Under the pieces are notes generated by a model. The model had not been told where the DNA came from. It did not search any database and saw nothing but the letters and a program-made list of their open reading frames with translations. This document shows, in pieces, positions 34,123-42,191 of a stretch of 64,000 nucleotides of DNA. Position numbers and translations under genes: made by a program. How positions within the stretch are numbered: position 1 is the stretch's first letter; each line of letters starts with the position of its first letter. This stretch comes from DASREM01 sp035652095. GTDB lineage: Bacteria; Acidobacteriota; Terriglobia; Terriglobales; Acidobacteriaceae. The stretch is from positions 1-64,000 of the forward strand of contig DASREM010000049.1 in assembly GCA_035652095.1 (NCBI GenBank), in the 5' to 3' direction.

Positions 34123-34238
34123 AGGTGCGAAGGTTACGGTAATGACGCCGAAGTAGTCTCTGGAGAACGTTAACTTCTAGCAGCTTGTTACTACTCTGTC
34201 AACGATAACGAGTCACCAAAACCTGTGACCTTGCTCAC

Positions 34239-34553
34239 TCACTTGCGCGCCGACTGCAGCTGTTCAATCAAGTCGCGAATCCGCTCCGCATCCCGCTTGC
34301 GGTGGCCATGACTGAGAACCGGATTGGTCCCGCCGGCAGAGTCGATTCGAATATCGGACCAGAAAATCCCGGTCGAAATCTGTACCGAGGCAACAGCCGG
34401 AATCGCAATGCTTTCCTGGGTGCTTCCGAACATGCGCGGCTTGACCCGCAAAACGTGCTGGGGAGTCACCACAATGCGAGTGGGAAAGAGCAGGTTGCCC
34501 CGGGTCCAGCGGCTCGCCACAAAGGTCTCGGTCTGGTTCGCGCTGACTTGCAT
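34239..34553 (-). CDS. PH-domain-like hypothetical protein in the nuoB position
   Basis: 104 aa. The pattern FVASRWTRGNLLFPTRIVVTPQHVLRVKPRMFG followed by short strands and a C-terminal helix (KRDAERIRDLIEQLQSARK) looks like a bacterial PH-like beta-barrel of the kind that decorates membrane-associated systems. It is predicted soluble. It begins 12 bp before the nuoA stop in transcript order, so it is translated with the complex I genes, though it has no similarity to NuoB (no cysteine motif for cluster N2). Function unknown; an assembly factor is conceivable. Confidence 0.65.
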   Translation of the reverse strand: MQVSANQTETFVASRWTRGNLLFPTRIVVTPQHVLRVKPRMFGSTQESIAIPAVASVQISTGIFWSDIRIDSAGGTNPVLSHGHRKRDAERIRDLIEQLQSARK

Positions 34554-34565
34554 TCCGGTCCGGGA

Positions 34566-34922
34566 CTAAACCCACTCCAGGGCGCCTTTTTTCCAGATCC
34601 AGATGTATCCCACAATGAGGATCAGGAGAAACACCAGCATCTCGATGAGGCCGAAAAGGCCCATTGCCTTGAACTTCACCGCCCAGGGGAAGAGGAAGAT
34701 AGTTTCCACGTCGAAGACCACGAATAGGATGGCCACGATGTAATAGCGAACGGTGTAGCGGCCGCGAGCGTCGTCCACGGGATCGACGCCGCACTCATAC
34801 GGCATCAACTTGGCGCGGTGAGGATTGTCCGGACGGACCAGCTTGGCCAGCACCAGCGTCAGAGGAATGAGAATTCCTACGACACCAATAAAGATGAAGA
34901 TAGGAATGTAGTTCTGCGGCAT
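34566..34922 (-). CDS. nuoA: NADH-quinone oxidoreductase subunit A
   Basis: First gene of the operon. 118 aa, three membrane helices; LMPYECGVDPVDDARGRYTVRYYIVAILFVVFDVETIFLFPWAV has the family signature YECG and the DVE carboxylates. A strong GAGGAGG lies just before the ATG at 34922. The promoter at 34974-35002 reads toward it, back-to-back with lysS. Confidence 0.96.
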   Translation of the reverse strand: MPQNYIPIFIFIGVVGILIPLTLVLAKLVRPDNPHRAKLMPYECGVDPVDDARGRYTVRYYIVAILFVVFDVETIFLFPWAVKFKAMGLFGLIEMLVFLLILIVGYIWIWKKGALEWV

Positions 34923-34973
34923 TTGCCTCCTCAGGACTAGTGTCGGCTACGTTCCAAAAACGTGGAGCCGCTT

Positions 34974-35002
34974 ATAGTACCGCCGAGTGCTCCAGGCTTC
35001 AA
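34974..35002 (-). promoter_or_regulatory. Promoter of the nuo-atp operon
   Basis: On the minus strand TTGAAG (34997-35002) and TACTAT (34974-34979) are exactly 17 bp apart, about 52 nt before the nuoA ATG. No other good promoter was seen inside the operon. Confidence 0.6.
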
Positions 35003-35061
35003 GGAGATATGACACATTTGACATCGGCCAGCCGGCGAAGGAATCGCGCGAGGCGGTTGTT

Positions 35062-35067
35062 TATAAT
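35062..35067 (+). promoter_or_regulatory. -10 box of lysS
   Basis: A perfect TATAAT 40 nt before the lysS TTG start. It lies inside the longer upstream frame, which supports the shorter start. No clear -35 is seen at 17 bp. Confidence 0.45.
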
Positions 35068-35106
35068 CGCTGGTTTCCACATTCAAGACACCAGCAAGGG
35101 AAGAAC

Positions 35107-36639
35107 TTGGCGTTCAACGAAGAAATCTACGATTTACGGCGGAAGAAACTGAAGCAGATCGAAGCGCTGGGGCAGGAAGCATACCCTCGCCGCTACGAGT
35201 TCACCCACAACATTCCTGAGATTCTCGCGGAATACGGAACCAGAACCGGCGAGGAGCTCGAGGCCAACCGGGTGAGCGCCCGAGTCGCGGGGCGGATCAT
35301 GGCGATCCGACTGATGGGGAAGGCCGGATTTGCCCACCTGCAGCAGGGCGGTCAGCGGTTGCAGATTTACGTGAAAAAAGATGCGGTAGGTGAAAAAGGA
35401 TTCGAGCTTTACAAGCTGCTGGACCTCGGCGACCACATTGGCGCGAGCGGATACCTGTTTCGTACCCGGACGGGCGAGTTGTCGGTTCATGTGGAGGAGC
35501 TGACTTTCCTGTCGAAAGACCTTTTACCGCTTCCGGAAAAATGGCACGGCTTAACCGATGTTGAGCTCAGGTACCGGCAGCGTTATGTGGACATGGTAAT
35601 GAACCCGGAAGTCCGGGAAGTTTTCCTGAAGCGGAGCAAGCTGGTGCAGTCCATGCGGCGCTTTCTGGAGTCGCACGGTTTTGTGGAAGTCGAGACGCCC
35701 ATGATGCAGCCGATTGCCGGGGGCGCGGTGGCACGGCCGTTTGTCACGCACCACAACACGCTGGACATGGATTTGTACTTACGGATCGCTCCCGAGCTGT
35801 ACTTGAAACGGCTGACGGTGGCGGGACTGGACCGCGTATACGAAATTAACCGGAACTTTCGCAATGAGGGCATCTCGACCCGCCACAATCCGGAATTCAC
35901 CATGCTCGAGTTCTACCAGGCGTACGCCAACTACCGGGACGTGATGGAGTTCACCAAGGCGCTGATTATCCAGATCGCCAGAGACGTCACCGGTGGAACC
36001 AAGACCAATTGGCAGGGTCAGGAAATTGAATGGGAAAACTGGCGGGTCTTGACAATGCGCGAGGCCATTATTCAATACTGGCCGGAAGCGGCCGGAGCGA
36101 AGCCCGCGATGGCGGATTTCGCGAGCAAAGAATCGGTGAAAGAGCTCGTGACGAGGTTCAACCGGAGTCATGCACATATTGCGTATGATCCGAACGAGCC
36201 GGCGGGGAAGACGATTGCAAATTTGTTCGAAGCGGCGGCCGAGGAACACCTGGTGCAGCCGACCATTATTTATGAGTTTCCCACGGTTGTTTCGCCACTC
36301 TCGAAGCAGAAGCCTGACGAGCCGGACTGGACCGAGCGTTTCGAAATCTACATTGGCCAAATGGAAATCTCGAATGGGTTCAGCGAACTCAACGATCCGG
36401 AAGACCAGCGGCGCAGATTCGAACAGCAACTGGGCGAGCGCGAGCGTGGCGACGAGGAAGCGCACGAGATGGACGAAGACTATATCCGCGCCCTGTCGTA
36501 TGGCATGCCGCCGACGGGAGGAGTCGGCGTTGGGGTGGATCGGCTGGCCATGCTGCTCACGGAATCTCCCACGATTCGCGACGTGATTCTGTTCCCCCTG
36601 CTCCGTCCGGAGACGAAGCCGCAGGGAGAGGGAGAATAG
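35107..36639 (+). CDS. lysS: Lysine--tRNA ligase (class II)
   Basis: Charges tRNA-Lys. The start is TTG at 35107 with AAGGGAAG upstream; the TATAAT box at 35062 lies within the longer frame and rules it out. The 510 aa product has an N-terminal OB-fold anticodon domain (about 50-150; AGRIMAIRLMGKAGFAHLQQGG) and the class II core: motif 2 region RNFRNEGISTRHNPEFTMLEFY and motif 3 GVGVGVDRLAML. The overall pattern is LysS rather than AspS/AsnS. It is transcribed away from nuoA. Confidence 0.96.
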   Translation: MAFNEEIYDLRRKKLKQIEALGQEAYPRRYEFTHNIPEILAEYGTRTGEELEANRVSARVAGRIMAIRLMGKAGFAHLQQGGQRLQIYVKKDAVGEKGFELYKLLDLGDHIGASGYLFRTRTGELSVHVEELTFLSKDLLPLPEKWHGLTDVELRYRQRYVDMVMNPEVREVFLKRSKLVQSMRRFLESHGFVEVETPMMQPIAGGAVARPFVTHHNTLDMDLYLRIAPELYLKRLTVAGLDRVYEINRNFRNEGISTRHNPEFTMLEFYQAYANYRDVMEFTKALIIQIARDVTGGTKTNWQGQEIEWENWRVLTMREAIIQYWPEAAGAKPAMADFASKESVKELVTRFNRSHAHIAYDPNEPAGKTIANLFEAAAEEHLVQPTIIYEFPTVVSPLSKQKPDEPDWTERFEIYIGQMEISNGFSELNDPEDQRRRFEQQLGERERGDEEAHEMDEDYIRALSYGMPPTGGVGVGVDRLAMLLTESPTIRDVILFPLLRPETKPQGEGE

Positions 36640-36718
36640 TCTCACTCTCGCCACAGGTTTTGCAGCGAGCGCACTCCGGCACAAATCCTCGGACATCAGG
36701 TAAGATACTTCGCGCCGC

Positions 36719-37429
36719 ATGAACCGTGAATATCTGAAAGCCTACAGCCACGAACTGCATCGCGACATGGAGATGCTGGTATTTGGACACGAGGGCTTGC
36801 CCATGGTGGTGTTTCCCACCTCGATGGGCCGTTTTTTTGAATATGAAGACCGGGGAATGATCGGGGTGCTGGCCGGCAAGATCGAGAGTGGACAGTTGCA
36901 GGTGTTCTGTCCCGACGCGGTGGATACCGAGAGCTGGTACAACAAGAACGTGCATCCGCGAGTGCGCGTTCTGCGGCACTTGCAGTATGAACGGTACCTG
37001 CTGCACGAGATGATGCCGTTTGTGCGGTGGAAGAACCCTTCTCCGCAGATCGGCGTGACGGGGTGCAGTTTTGGCGGATATCACGCGGTGAATTTCGCCC
37101 TGAAGCATCCGGACCTGGTATCGCATTGCGTGCCGATGAGCGGGGCTTATGACATCCACCAATTTCTGGACGGGTATTACGACGACGATTGCTACTTCAA
37201 CTGCCCGGTGGATTACGTGCCGAACATGAACGATGACTGGTTCCTGAGCTGGTATCGGCAGATGAAGATCGTTCTGGGATCGGCCGATTGGGACATGTGC
37301 CTGGACCAGAACGTGAAGCTGTCCGCGATGCTGAACGCGAAGTCGGTCCCCAATTGGCTGGATGTCTGGAATGACAACTCGAAGCATGACTGGCCTTTGT
37401 GGTTGCGGATGGCTGGGAAATACTTCTAA
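36719..37429 (+). CDS. COG4947-like alpha/beta-hydrolase esterase of the ligase cluster
   Basis: 236 aa cytoplasmic alpha/beta hydrolase. Nucleophile elbow GCSFGG with S117, C-terminal histidine H223 in SKHDWPLW, and a candidate acid D190/D192 in GSADWDM. The N-terminus MNREYLKAYSHELHRDMEMLVF has the family's strand start. It resembles the esterase family that, as I recall, is recurrently found beside ATP-grasp and GCS2 ligase genes. Possible roles are releasing a carboxyl-linked intermediate or trimming a product; the substrate is unknown. First gene of the five-gene cluster, 79 bp downstream of lysS but with its own likely regulation, and followed by a 180 bp spacer with degenerate repeats. 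Confidence 0.8.
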   Translation: MNREYLKAYSHELHRDMEMLVFGHEGLPMVVFPTSMGRFFEYEDRGMIGVLAGKIESGQLQVFCPDAVDTESWYNKNVHPRVRVLRHLQYERYLLHEMMPFVRWKNPSPQIGVTGCSFGGYHAVNFALKHPDLVSHCVPMSGAYDIHQFLDGYYDDDCYFNCPVDYVPNMNDDWFLSWYRQMKIVLGSADWDMCLDQNVKLSAMLNAKSVPNWLDVWNDNSKHDWPLWLRMAGKYF

Positions 37430-37535
37430 CCACAGAGGACACTGAGGATCACTGAGGAAACAAAGTCAAATCCGGTGGTTCGTTGAGGAACTAAGGTCTT
37501 AACCACCAAGGACGCCAAGTATCACGAAGGAAGCA
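37430..37535 (+). repeat. Degenerate ACCACAGAGGACAC-type interspersed repeats
   Basis: The spacer carries ACCACAGAGGACACTGAGG followed by another TCACTGAGGAA copy, and then a diverged form ACCACCAAGGACGCCAAG with TCACGAAGGAA. These short direct repeats form a family of noncoding elements, common, from memory, in several soil phyla. A weak related piece (AACACAGAGAGCG) is at about 47672-47684. Function is unknown. Confidence 0.4.
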
Positions 37536-37609
37536 AAACCTGGAACGCAGAGAACTGGTCGCAGAGAGCGCAAGAGCGAAGAGAACGTCGTAATAACACG
37601 AGGTCGGTT

Positions 37610-38593
37610 ATGAACAAGAAAATTGGAATCCTCTTTGGGATGGAGAATACGTTTCCGGGGGCAGTGGTTGAAAAGATCAACTCGATGAAGGTTGAAGGAG
37701 TCACGGCCGAATTCGTGAAGCTGGGCGGAGTGAATATGGCTGCACCCAGCGGCTATCGCGTGATCATTGACCGCATCTCGCAGGATATTGATTTTTACCG
37801 GTCCTATCTGAAGAACGCCGCGCTGAATGGAACGATTGTGATTAACAATCCCTTCTGGTGGACAGCGGACGACAAATTTTTCAACTATGCGCTGGCGAGC
37901 AAGATGGGAGTGGCGATTCCGCCCACCGTGCTGCTGCCGCATAACCAGCATCCCACGGGAACGACGGACCAGTCGATGCGGAACCTGATATTCCCGCTGA
38001 ACTGGGAGGAAATCTTTTCTTATGTGGGATGGCCCGCCTTTCTGAAGCCCTACGACGGGGGCGGGTGGAAGAACGTTTATAAACTGCATTCGCCAGAGGA
38101 GTTCTTCAAGGCCTACAACGAGAGCGGGCAGCTCTGCATGACTCTGCAACGGGGCGTGGAGTTCGAGGAATACTTCCGCTGTTACGTGATCGGGCAGGAG
38201 AAGGTACACATCATGCGCTACGACCCGAAGCTCCCGTTTCATGAGCGCTATGTGAAGGGGAACCCTCCGCCGTCGCCGAAGATGAAGGAGCGCATAGAGA
38301 AAGATTGCCTTACCATCTGCCGCGCTTTGGGATATGACCTGAACACGGTGGAGTTCGCAGTGGAAGGTGGCGTGCCGTATGCGATCGACTTCATGAATCC
38401 GGCGCCGGATGCGGACGTGAATTCAGTCGGCCGGGAGAATTTCGAATGGGTGGTGAATGCGGTGGCGGAACTGGCGGTGAAGAAGGCGTTGAGCGAGGAG
38501 GATCCGGCGAAAGAGTTGCGGTGGTCGGCATTTTTGTCTGGAGTAGGACCGAGCAAGGCGGCAACAAGAAAGAGCAAGACAGCTACAAAGTAG
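37610..38593 (+). CDS. RimK-like ATP-grasp ligase
   Basis: 327 aa. ATP-grasp fold: nucleotide-binding loop FLKPYDGGGWKNVYK (K146, G150-152) and metal site with E248 and D260-x-x-N263 (TVEFAVEGG and IDFMNPAPDADVNS). Such enzymes activate a carboxylate as acyl phosphate and join it to an amine, making an amide or peptide bond. The fold order is the normal one (lysine loop before the acidic site). GAGG lies 6 nt before the ATG. The N-terminal KIGILFGMENTFP is a PreATP-grasp-like strand. It is followed 95 bp downstream by the GCS2 gene, so a two-step ligation is likely. Substrate unknown. Confidence 0.85.
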   Translation: MNKKIGILFGMENTFPGAVVEKINSMKVEGVTAEFVKLGGVNMAAPSGYRVIIDRISQDIDFYRSYLKNAALNGTIVINNPFWWTADDKFFNYALASKMGVAIPPTVLLPHNQHPTGTTDQSMRNLIFPLNWEEIFSYVGWPAFLKPYDGGGWKNVYKLHSPEEFFKAYNESGQLCMTLQRGVEFEEYFRCYVIGQEKVHIMRYDPKLPFHERYVKGNPPPSPKMKERIEKDCLTICRALGYDLNTVEFAVEGGVPYAIDFMNPAPDADVNSVGRENFEWVVNAVAELAVKKALSEEDPAKELRWSAFLSGVGPSKAATRKSKTATK

Positions 38594-38688
38594 GAGCTTC
38601 GTCCCTTCGCAACTAACCGCCGGGGGCGACGTTCTGTCCGGGTGTAACTGCTATACTGTTGCAGCATTTCGGGCTGTTTGGTGCTCGG

Positions 38689-39840
38689 ATGCCGTCATTT
38701 ATGACAGCACCTGCCTTCACGATCGGGATCGAAGAGGAGTACCAGACCGTCGATCCGAACAGTCGCGATCTGCGGTCGCATATCCACGCGGAAATCATCG
38801 AAAAAGGCAAGCTGCTTTTACAGGAGCGCGTAAAAGCGGAGATGCACCAGTCTGTGGTCGAGGTGGGGACTTCAGTTTGCGCCAGCATCAAAGAGGCCAA
38901 AGACGAGGTCAAGAAGCTGCGGCGCGACATGGTGAAGCTCGCGAAGGAAAGCGGGCTGCGACTGGCGTCGGCGGCGACGCATCCCTTTGCGGACTGGCGG
39001 GCGCAGGAGATTTATCCCGACGAGCGTTACAAGAATATCGTGGAAGACATGCAGCTGGTGGCGCGTGCGAACCTGATTTTCGGACTGCACGTTCACGTCG
39101 GGCTGGAAGATCGCGAGACCGCGATTCACCTGATGAATCACGCCCGGTACTTCGTTCCGCATATTCTCGCGCTTTCTACAAACTCTCCGTTCTGGCTGGG
39201 TATGAATACCGGGCTGAAGTCGTATCGCTGCAAGGTATTCGACAAGTTTCCGCGGACCAATATTCCGGATTATTTTCCCAGCTGGGGCGAATACGAGAAT
39301 TTCATCAAGCTGCTGATCAAGACCAACTGCATTGATAACGCCAAGAAAATCTGGTGGGACATCCGGCCGCACCCATTCTTCAACACGCTGGAATTCCGGG
39401 TTTGTGACATTCCCATGCGGGTGGATGAAACCATTGCGCTGGCTGCTCTCATCCAAGCGACGGTTGCAAAGCTGTACAAGCTGTACGCGGCGAACCAGGG
39501 TTTCCGGCTGTACCGGCGAGCGCTGATCATGGAGAACAAGTGGCGGGCGGCACGCTACGGACTCGACGGCAAGCTGATCGACTTCGGAAAGCAGAAAGAG
39601 GTGCCGGTGCGCGACCTCATCAACGAGTACCTGGAATTCGTGGATGATGTAGTGGACGAGCTTGGTTCCCGGGAAGAGATCGAATACATTCACGAGATCA
39701 TGAAGCTGGGGAACGGCGCGGACCGGCAACTGAGGGTGTTCCAGGAAACCGGCAGCATGCAGGCGGTAGTGGATTACATTATTGAGGAGACGGAAGTGGG
39801 CTTGAGCGAGACGGCCGCTTCCGCTAGAAAAGTAGGGTAA
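38689..39840 (+). CDS. GCS2-family carboxylate-amine ligase (YbdK-like)
   Basis: About 383 aa. Glutamate-cysteine ligase type 2 fold: FTIGIEEEYQTVD (Mg-nucleotide glutamates), MHQSVVEVGTSVC, LVARANLIFGLHVHVG, NSPFWLGMNTGLKSYR and WWDIRPHPFFNTLEFRVCDIP. Family members ligate the gamma or alpha carboxyl of a glutamate-like substrate to an amine. The start is ATG at 38689 or 38701; neither has a strong ribosome binding site. The stop overlaps the M29 start (TAATG). It stands third in the cluster. Confidence 0.85.
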   Translation: MPSFMTAPAFTIGIEEEYQTVDPNSRDLRSHIHAEIIEKGKLLLQERVKAEMHQSVVEVGTSVCASIKEAKDEVKKLRRDMVKLAKESGLRLASAATHPFADWRAQEIYPDERYKNIVEDMQLVARANLIFGLHVHVGLEDRETAIHLMNHARYFVPHILALSTNSPFWLGMNTGLKSYRCKVFDKFPRTNIPDYFPSWGEYENFIKLLIKTNCIDNAKKIWWDIRPHPFFNTLEFRVCDIPMRVDETIALAALIQATVAKLYKLYAANQGFRLYRRALIMENKWRAARYGLDGKLIDFGKQKEVPVRDLINEYLEFVDDVVDELGSREEIEYIHEIMKLGNGADRQLRVFQETGSMQAVVDYIIEETEVGLSETAASARKVG

Positions 39841-40931
39841 TGGCCCATTCTGTGGATGAAACCCAATCTTCCATCCTGCCGGAAACGTCGCGAGCGGGGT
39901 GGGGCACGCCGGCTGATCTGACCCATCTTCCTTTCGATCCTGAATTCACCATTGGCGCGCGCAACGCGGTAAATGTCTGCCTGCGCATCCAGCCTTCGGA
40001 AAAGGTGACGGTCATCACCGACGAGACAACCAAGGAGATCGCGGCCAGCCTGGTGCACGAACTGGAGCAGTTGGGTTCTCCTTATAAGGCGTGGGTGCTG
40101 GAAGAGCTAGCGCCGCGGCCATTGACTGATTTGCCGGCGGAAATTCTCGATGACATGGAATCGAGCGAGGTCAGCATCTTTGCGGTGCAAGCGCAGGCGA
40201 ACGAGCTTAAATCACGCATGCAGATGACGGACGTCGTGAATCGGCGGCGCATGCGGCATGCGCACATGGTGAATATCAACCGCCGGATCATGCTGGAGGG
40301 CATGCGAGCGGATTTCCAGAAGGTGGATCGCATCAGCACCAAGGTGGTGGAGAAAGTTCGGAAGGCATCGAGAATTCGGGCGAAGACTGCGGCGGGAACC
40401 GACCTGACCGCTACCTTGAATCCGAATTACAAGTGGCTGAAGACGAGCGGAATCATCAGTCCGGACAAATGGGGGAACCTGCCCGGGGGAGAGGTCTTTA
40501 CCACTCCAGGGGAGGTGAACGGGACCTTCGTCATTGATGGCGTGGTGGGCGACTGGTTGTGTGCGAAGTTCGGAGACTTGAAGAAGAACCCGCTGATCAT
40601 CCAGGTGAAGGGGAACCGACTGACCGAAGCGCATTCCGAGAATCGGGAACTTGAGGCGGACTTCTGGAGGTACACGCACACGGATGAGAATTCTGATGTG
40701 GTCGGCGAGTTTGCCATCGGGACCAATATTGAATTGAAAGATGTGATTGGGGAGATTTTGCAGGACGAAAAATATCCCGGGATTCACATTGCGTTTGGCA
40801 ATCCTTATGGAGCACACACCGGCGCGCAGTGGTATTCGTCGACTCACATTGATGTGGTGGGCCGGAACTTTGATATCTGGGTGGATGACGAGCAGATTAT
40901 GCGGAACGGCAAGTTTCTGATCGAAGCGTGA
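39840..40931 (+). CDS. M29-family aminopeptidase
   Basis: 363 aa metallopeptidase. All five dinuclear-metal ligands of thermophilic M29 aminopeptidases have counterparts: E218 (PGGEVFTTP), E290 (GEFAIGTN), H316 (GIHIAFG), H336 and D338 (SSTHIDVV). It should therefore be active, likely removing N-terminal residues from a small peptide. Translation is coupled to GCS2 by the TAATG overlap. Its occurrence in a ligase operon points to trimming or turnover of the ligase product. There is no signal peptide, so the activity is cytoplasmic. Confidence 0.87.
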   Translation: MAHSVDETQSSILPETSRAGWGTPADLTHLPFDPEFTIGARNAVNVCLRIQPSEKVTVITDETTKEIAASLVHELEQLGSPYKAWVLEELAPRPLTDLPAEILDDMESSEVSIFAVQAQANELKSRMQMTDVVNRRRMRHAHMVNINRRIMLEGMRADFQKVDRISTKVVEKVRKASRIRAKTAAGTDLTATLNPNYKWLKTSGIISPDKWGNLPGGEVFTTPGEVNGTFVIDGVVGDWLCAKFGDLKKNPLIIQVKGNRLTEAHSENRELEADFWRYTHTDENSDVVGEFAIGTNIELKDVIGEILQDEKYPGIHIAFGNPYGAHTGAQWYSSTHIDVVGRNFDIWVDDEQIMRNGKFLIEA

Positions 40932-40951
40932 AGATAGGGCACCAGTTCCCG

Positions 40952-40971
40952 CGTCTCGAAAACGCGAGACG
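40952..40971 (+). repeat. Short hairpin after the M29 gene
   Basis: CGTCTCG and CGAGACG form a 7 bp stem with a six base loop, inside a pair of direct AGGGCACC copies (40936-40943 and 40973-40980). There is no T-run, so it is not an intrinsic terminator. It lies in the 78 bp spacer before the last ligase gene. Confidence 0.4.
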
Positions 40972-41009
40972 AAGGGCACCCTACTGATTCTGGATTGTTT
41001 CTTTTTCCG

Positions 41010-42191
41010 ATGATTCCTCCTCTGCGGCAGCAGTTCAATTCGAACTACACTCCTGAAAAATATAAGGCTTTTCAGAAGCGTATGACGGAGCAGTGCGGGA
41101 TGGAGGTGCCGTTCCGGCTGGCGGAGACCCCTTGTTTCTTCCCCAAAAATCTACTGGATCAAATGTCGGAGTATGGCAAAGACTTGGTGCGGCAATTGGG
41201 CGGGCTGGAGTATCGAAAAGAGTCGTTCAAGGCGATTCCCGAAGAGTTCAACGTTCCGCGCGAGACACCGCATCCCCTGTTTATCCAGGTGGACTTTGGG
41301 CTGGTGAAGGACTCGGCGGGAAATGTTCAACCGAAACTGGTGGAGCTGCAGGGCTTCCCTTCCCTTTACGCGTACCAGGCAATGCTCTCGCAGACCTATA
41401 TGGAGGTGTTTGGGCTGCCGTCGAACCTTCGTTATCTGCTCGACGGACTGGATTGGGAGAGTTACAAGGCGCTGCTAAAGCGCGCGGTGGTGGGCGATCA
41501 TGATCCGGAAAACGTCATCCTGATGGAGATCGATCCTGTACACCAGAAGACGCGGCCGGACTTTCTGCTGACTGAGAAGTTGCTCGGAATCAAGACCGTC
41601 GGCATCACCGAAATCAAGAAAGTGGGCAGCTACCTGCTATACGAAAGCGACGGCAAGCGGATCCCGATCCATCGGATCTACAATCGCGCGATCGTGGACG
41701 AATTGGTCAGAAAAAATCTGAAACTGGCGTTCAAGTTCACGGATGATCTCGAGGTGGAATGGGCTGGGCATCCGAACTGGTATTTCCGCATGAGCAAGTT
41801 CTCTCTGCCTTTCCTGAAGCACGAGTGCGTGCCGAAGACATGGTTCCTGGACCGGGTGGAGAAAGTCCCGAGCGACTTACAGAAGTATGTGATCAAGCCT
41901 CTGTTCTCATTCGCAGGGCTGGGAGTGATCATCAATCCGACGAAAGAGGACCTGGCGCAGATCGCCAGGGAGAAGTACTCGCAGTACATTCTCCAGGAGC
42001 GCATGGAATTCGCGCCCGTCATTGAAACACCGTTTGGAGGGACCAAGGCGGAAGTGCGGGTGATGTATCTCTGGGTGGACGAACTGAGGCCGGTGATGAC
42101 AATCATCCGCATGGGGCGGGGCGCCATGATGGGCGTAGACCATAACAAGAACATGGAGTGGGTGGGGTCGTCCGCAGGACTGTGGATTTAG
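41010..42191 (+). CDS. Probably circularly permuted ATP-grasp ligase
   Basis: 393 aa from the ATG at 41010 (a TTG at 40995 is possible). The ATP-grasp pieces are in reverse order: the metal/substrate part GNVQPKLVELQGFPSLYAYQ (E112, Q114) comes first, and the nucleotide-binding lysine loop YVIKPLFSFAGLGVI (K296) and YILQERMEFAPVIETPFGGTKAEVRV come at the end. That order is the mark of circularly permuted ATP-grasps such as the glutathionylspermidine synthetase-like and COG2308-like groups. It would be the third ligase of the cluster and may add an amine or close a chain. Heptamer repeats follow its stop directly. Confidence 0.75.
   Translation: MIPPLRQQFNSNYTPEKYKAFQKRMTEQCGMEVPFRLAETPCFFPKNLLDQMSEYGKDLVRQLGGLEYRKESFKAIPEEFNVPRETPHPLFIQVDFGLVKDSAGNVQPKLVELQGFPSLYAYQAMLSQTYMEVFGLPSNLRYLLDGLDWESYKALLKRAVVGDHDPENVILMEIDPVHQKTRPDFLLTEKLLGIKTVGITEIKKVGSYLLYESDGKRIPIHRIYNRAIVDELVRKNLKLAFKFTDDLEVEWAGHPNWYFRMSKFSLPFLKHECVPKTWFLDRVEKVPSDLQKYVIKPLFSFAGLGVIINPTKEDLAQIAREKYSQYILQERMEFAPVIETPFGGTKAEVRVMYLWVDELRPVMTIIRMGRGAMMGVDHNKNMEWVGSSAGLWI

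Noticed and set aside
35018..35023. Perfect TTGACA before lysS
   Set aside because: Its distance to the TATAAT at 35062 is 38 bp and no other -10 lies at 17 bp, so it is not a usable -35.
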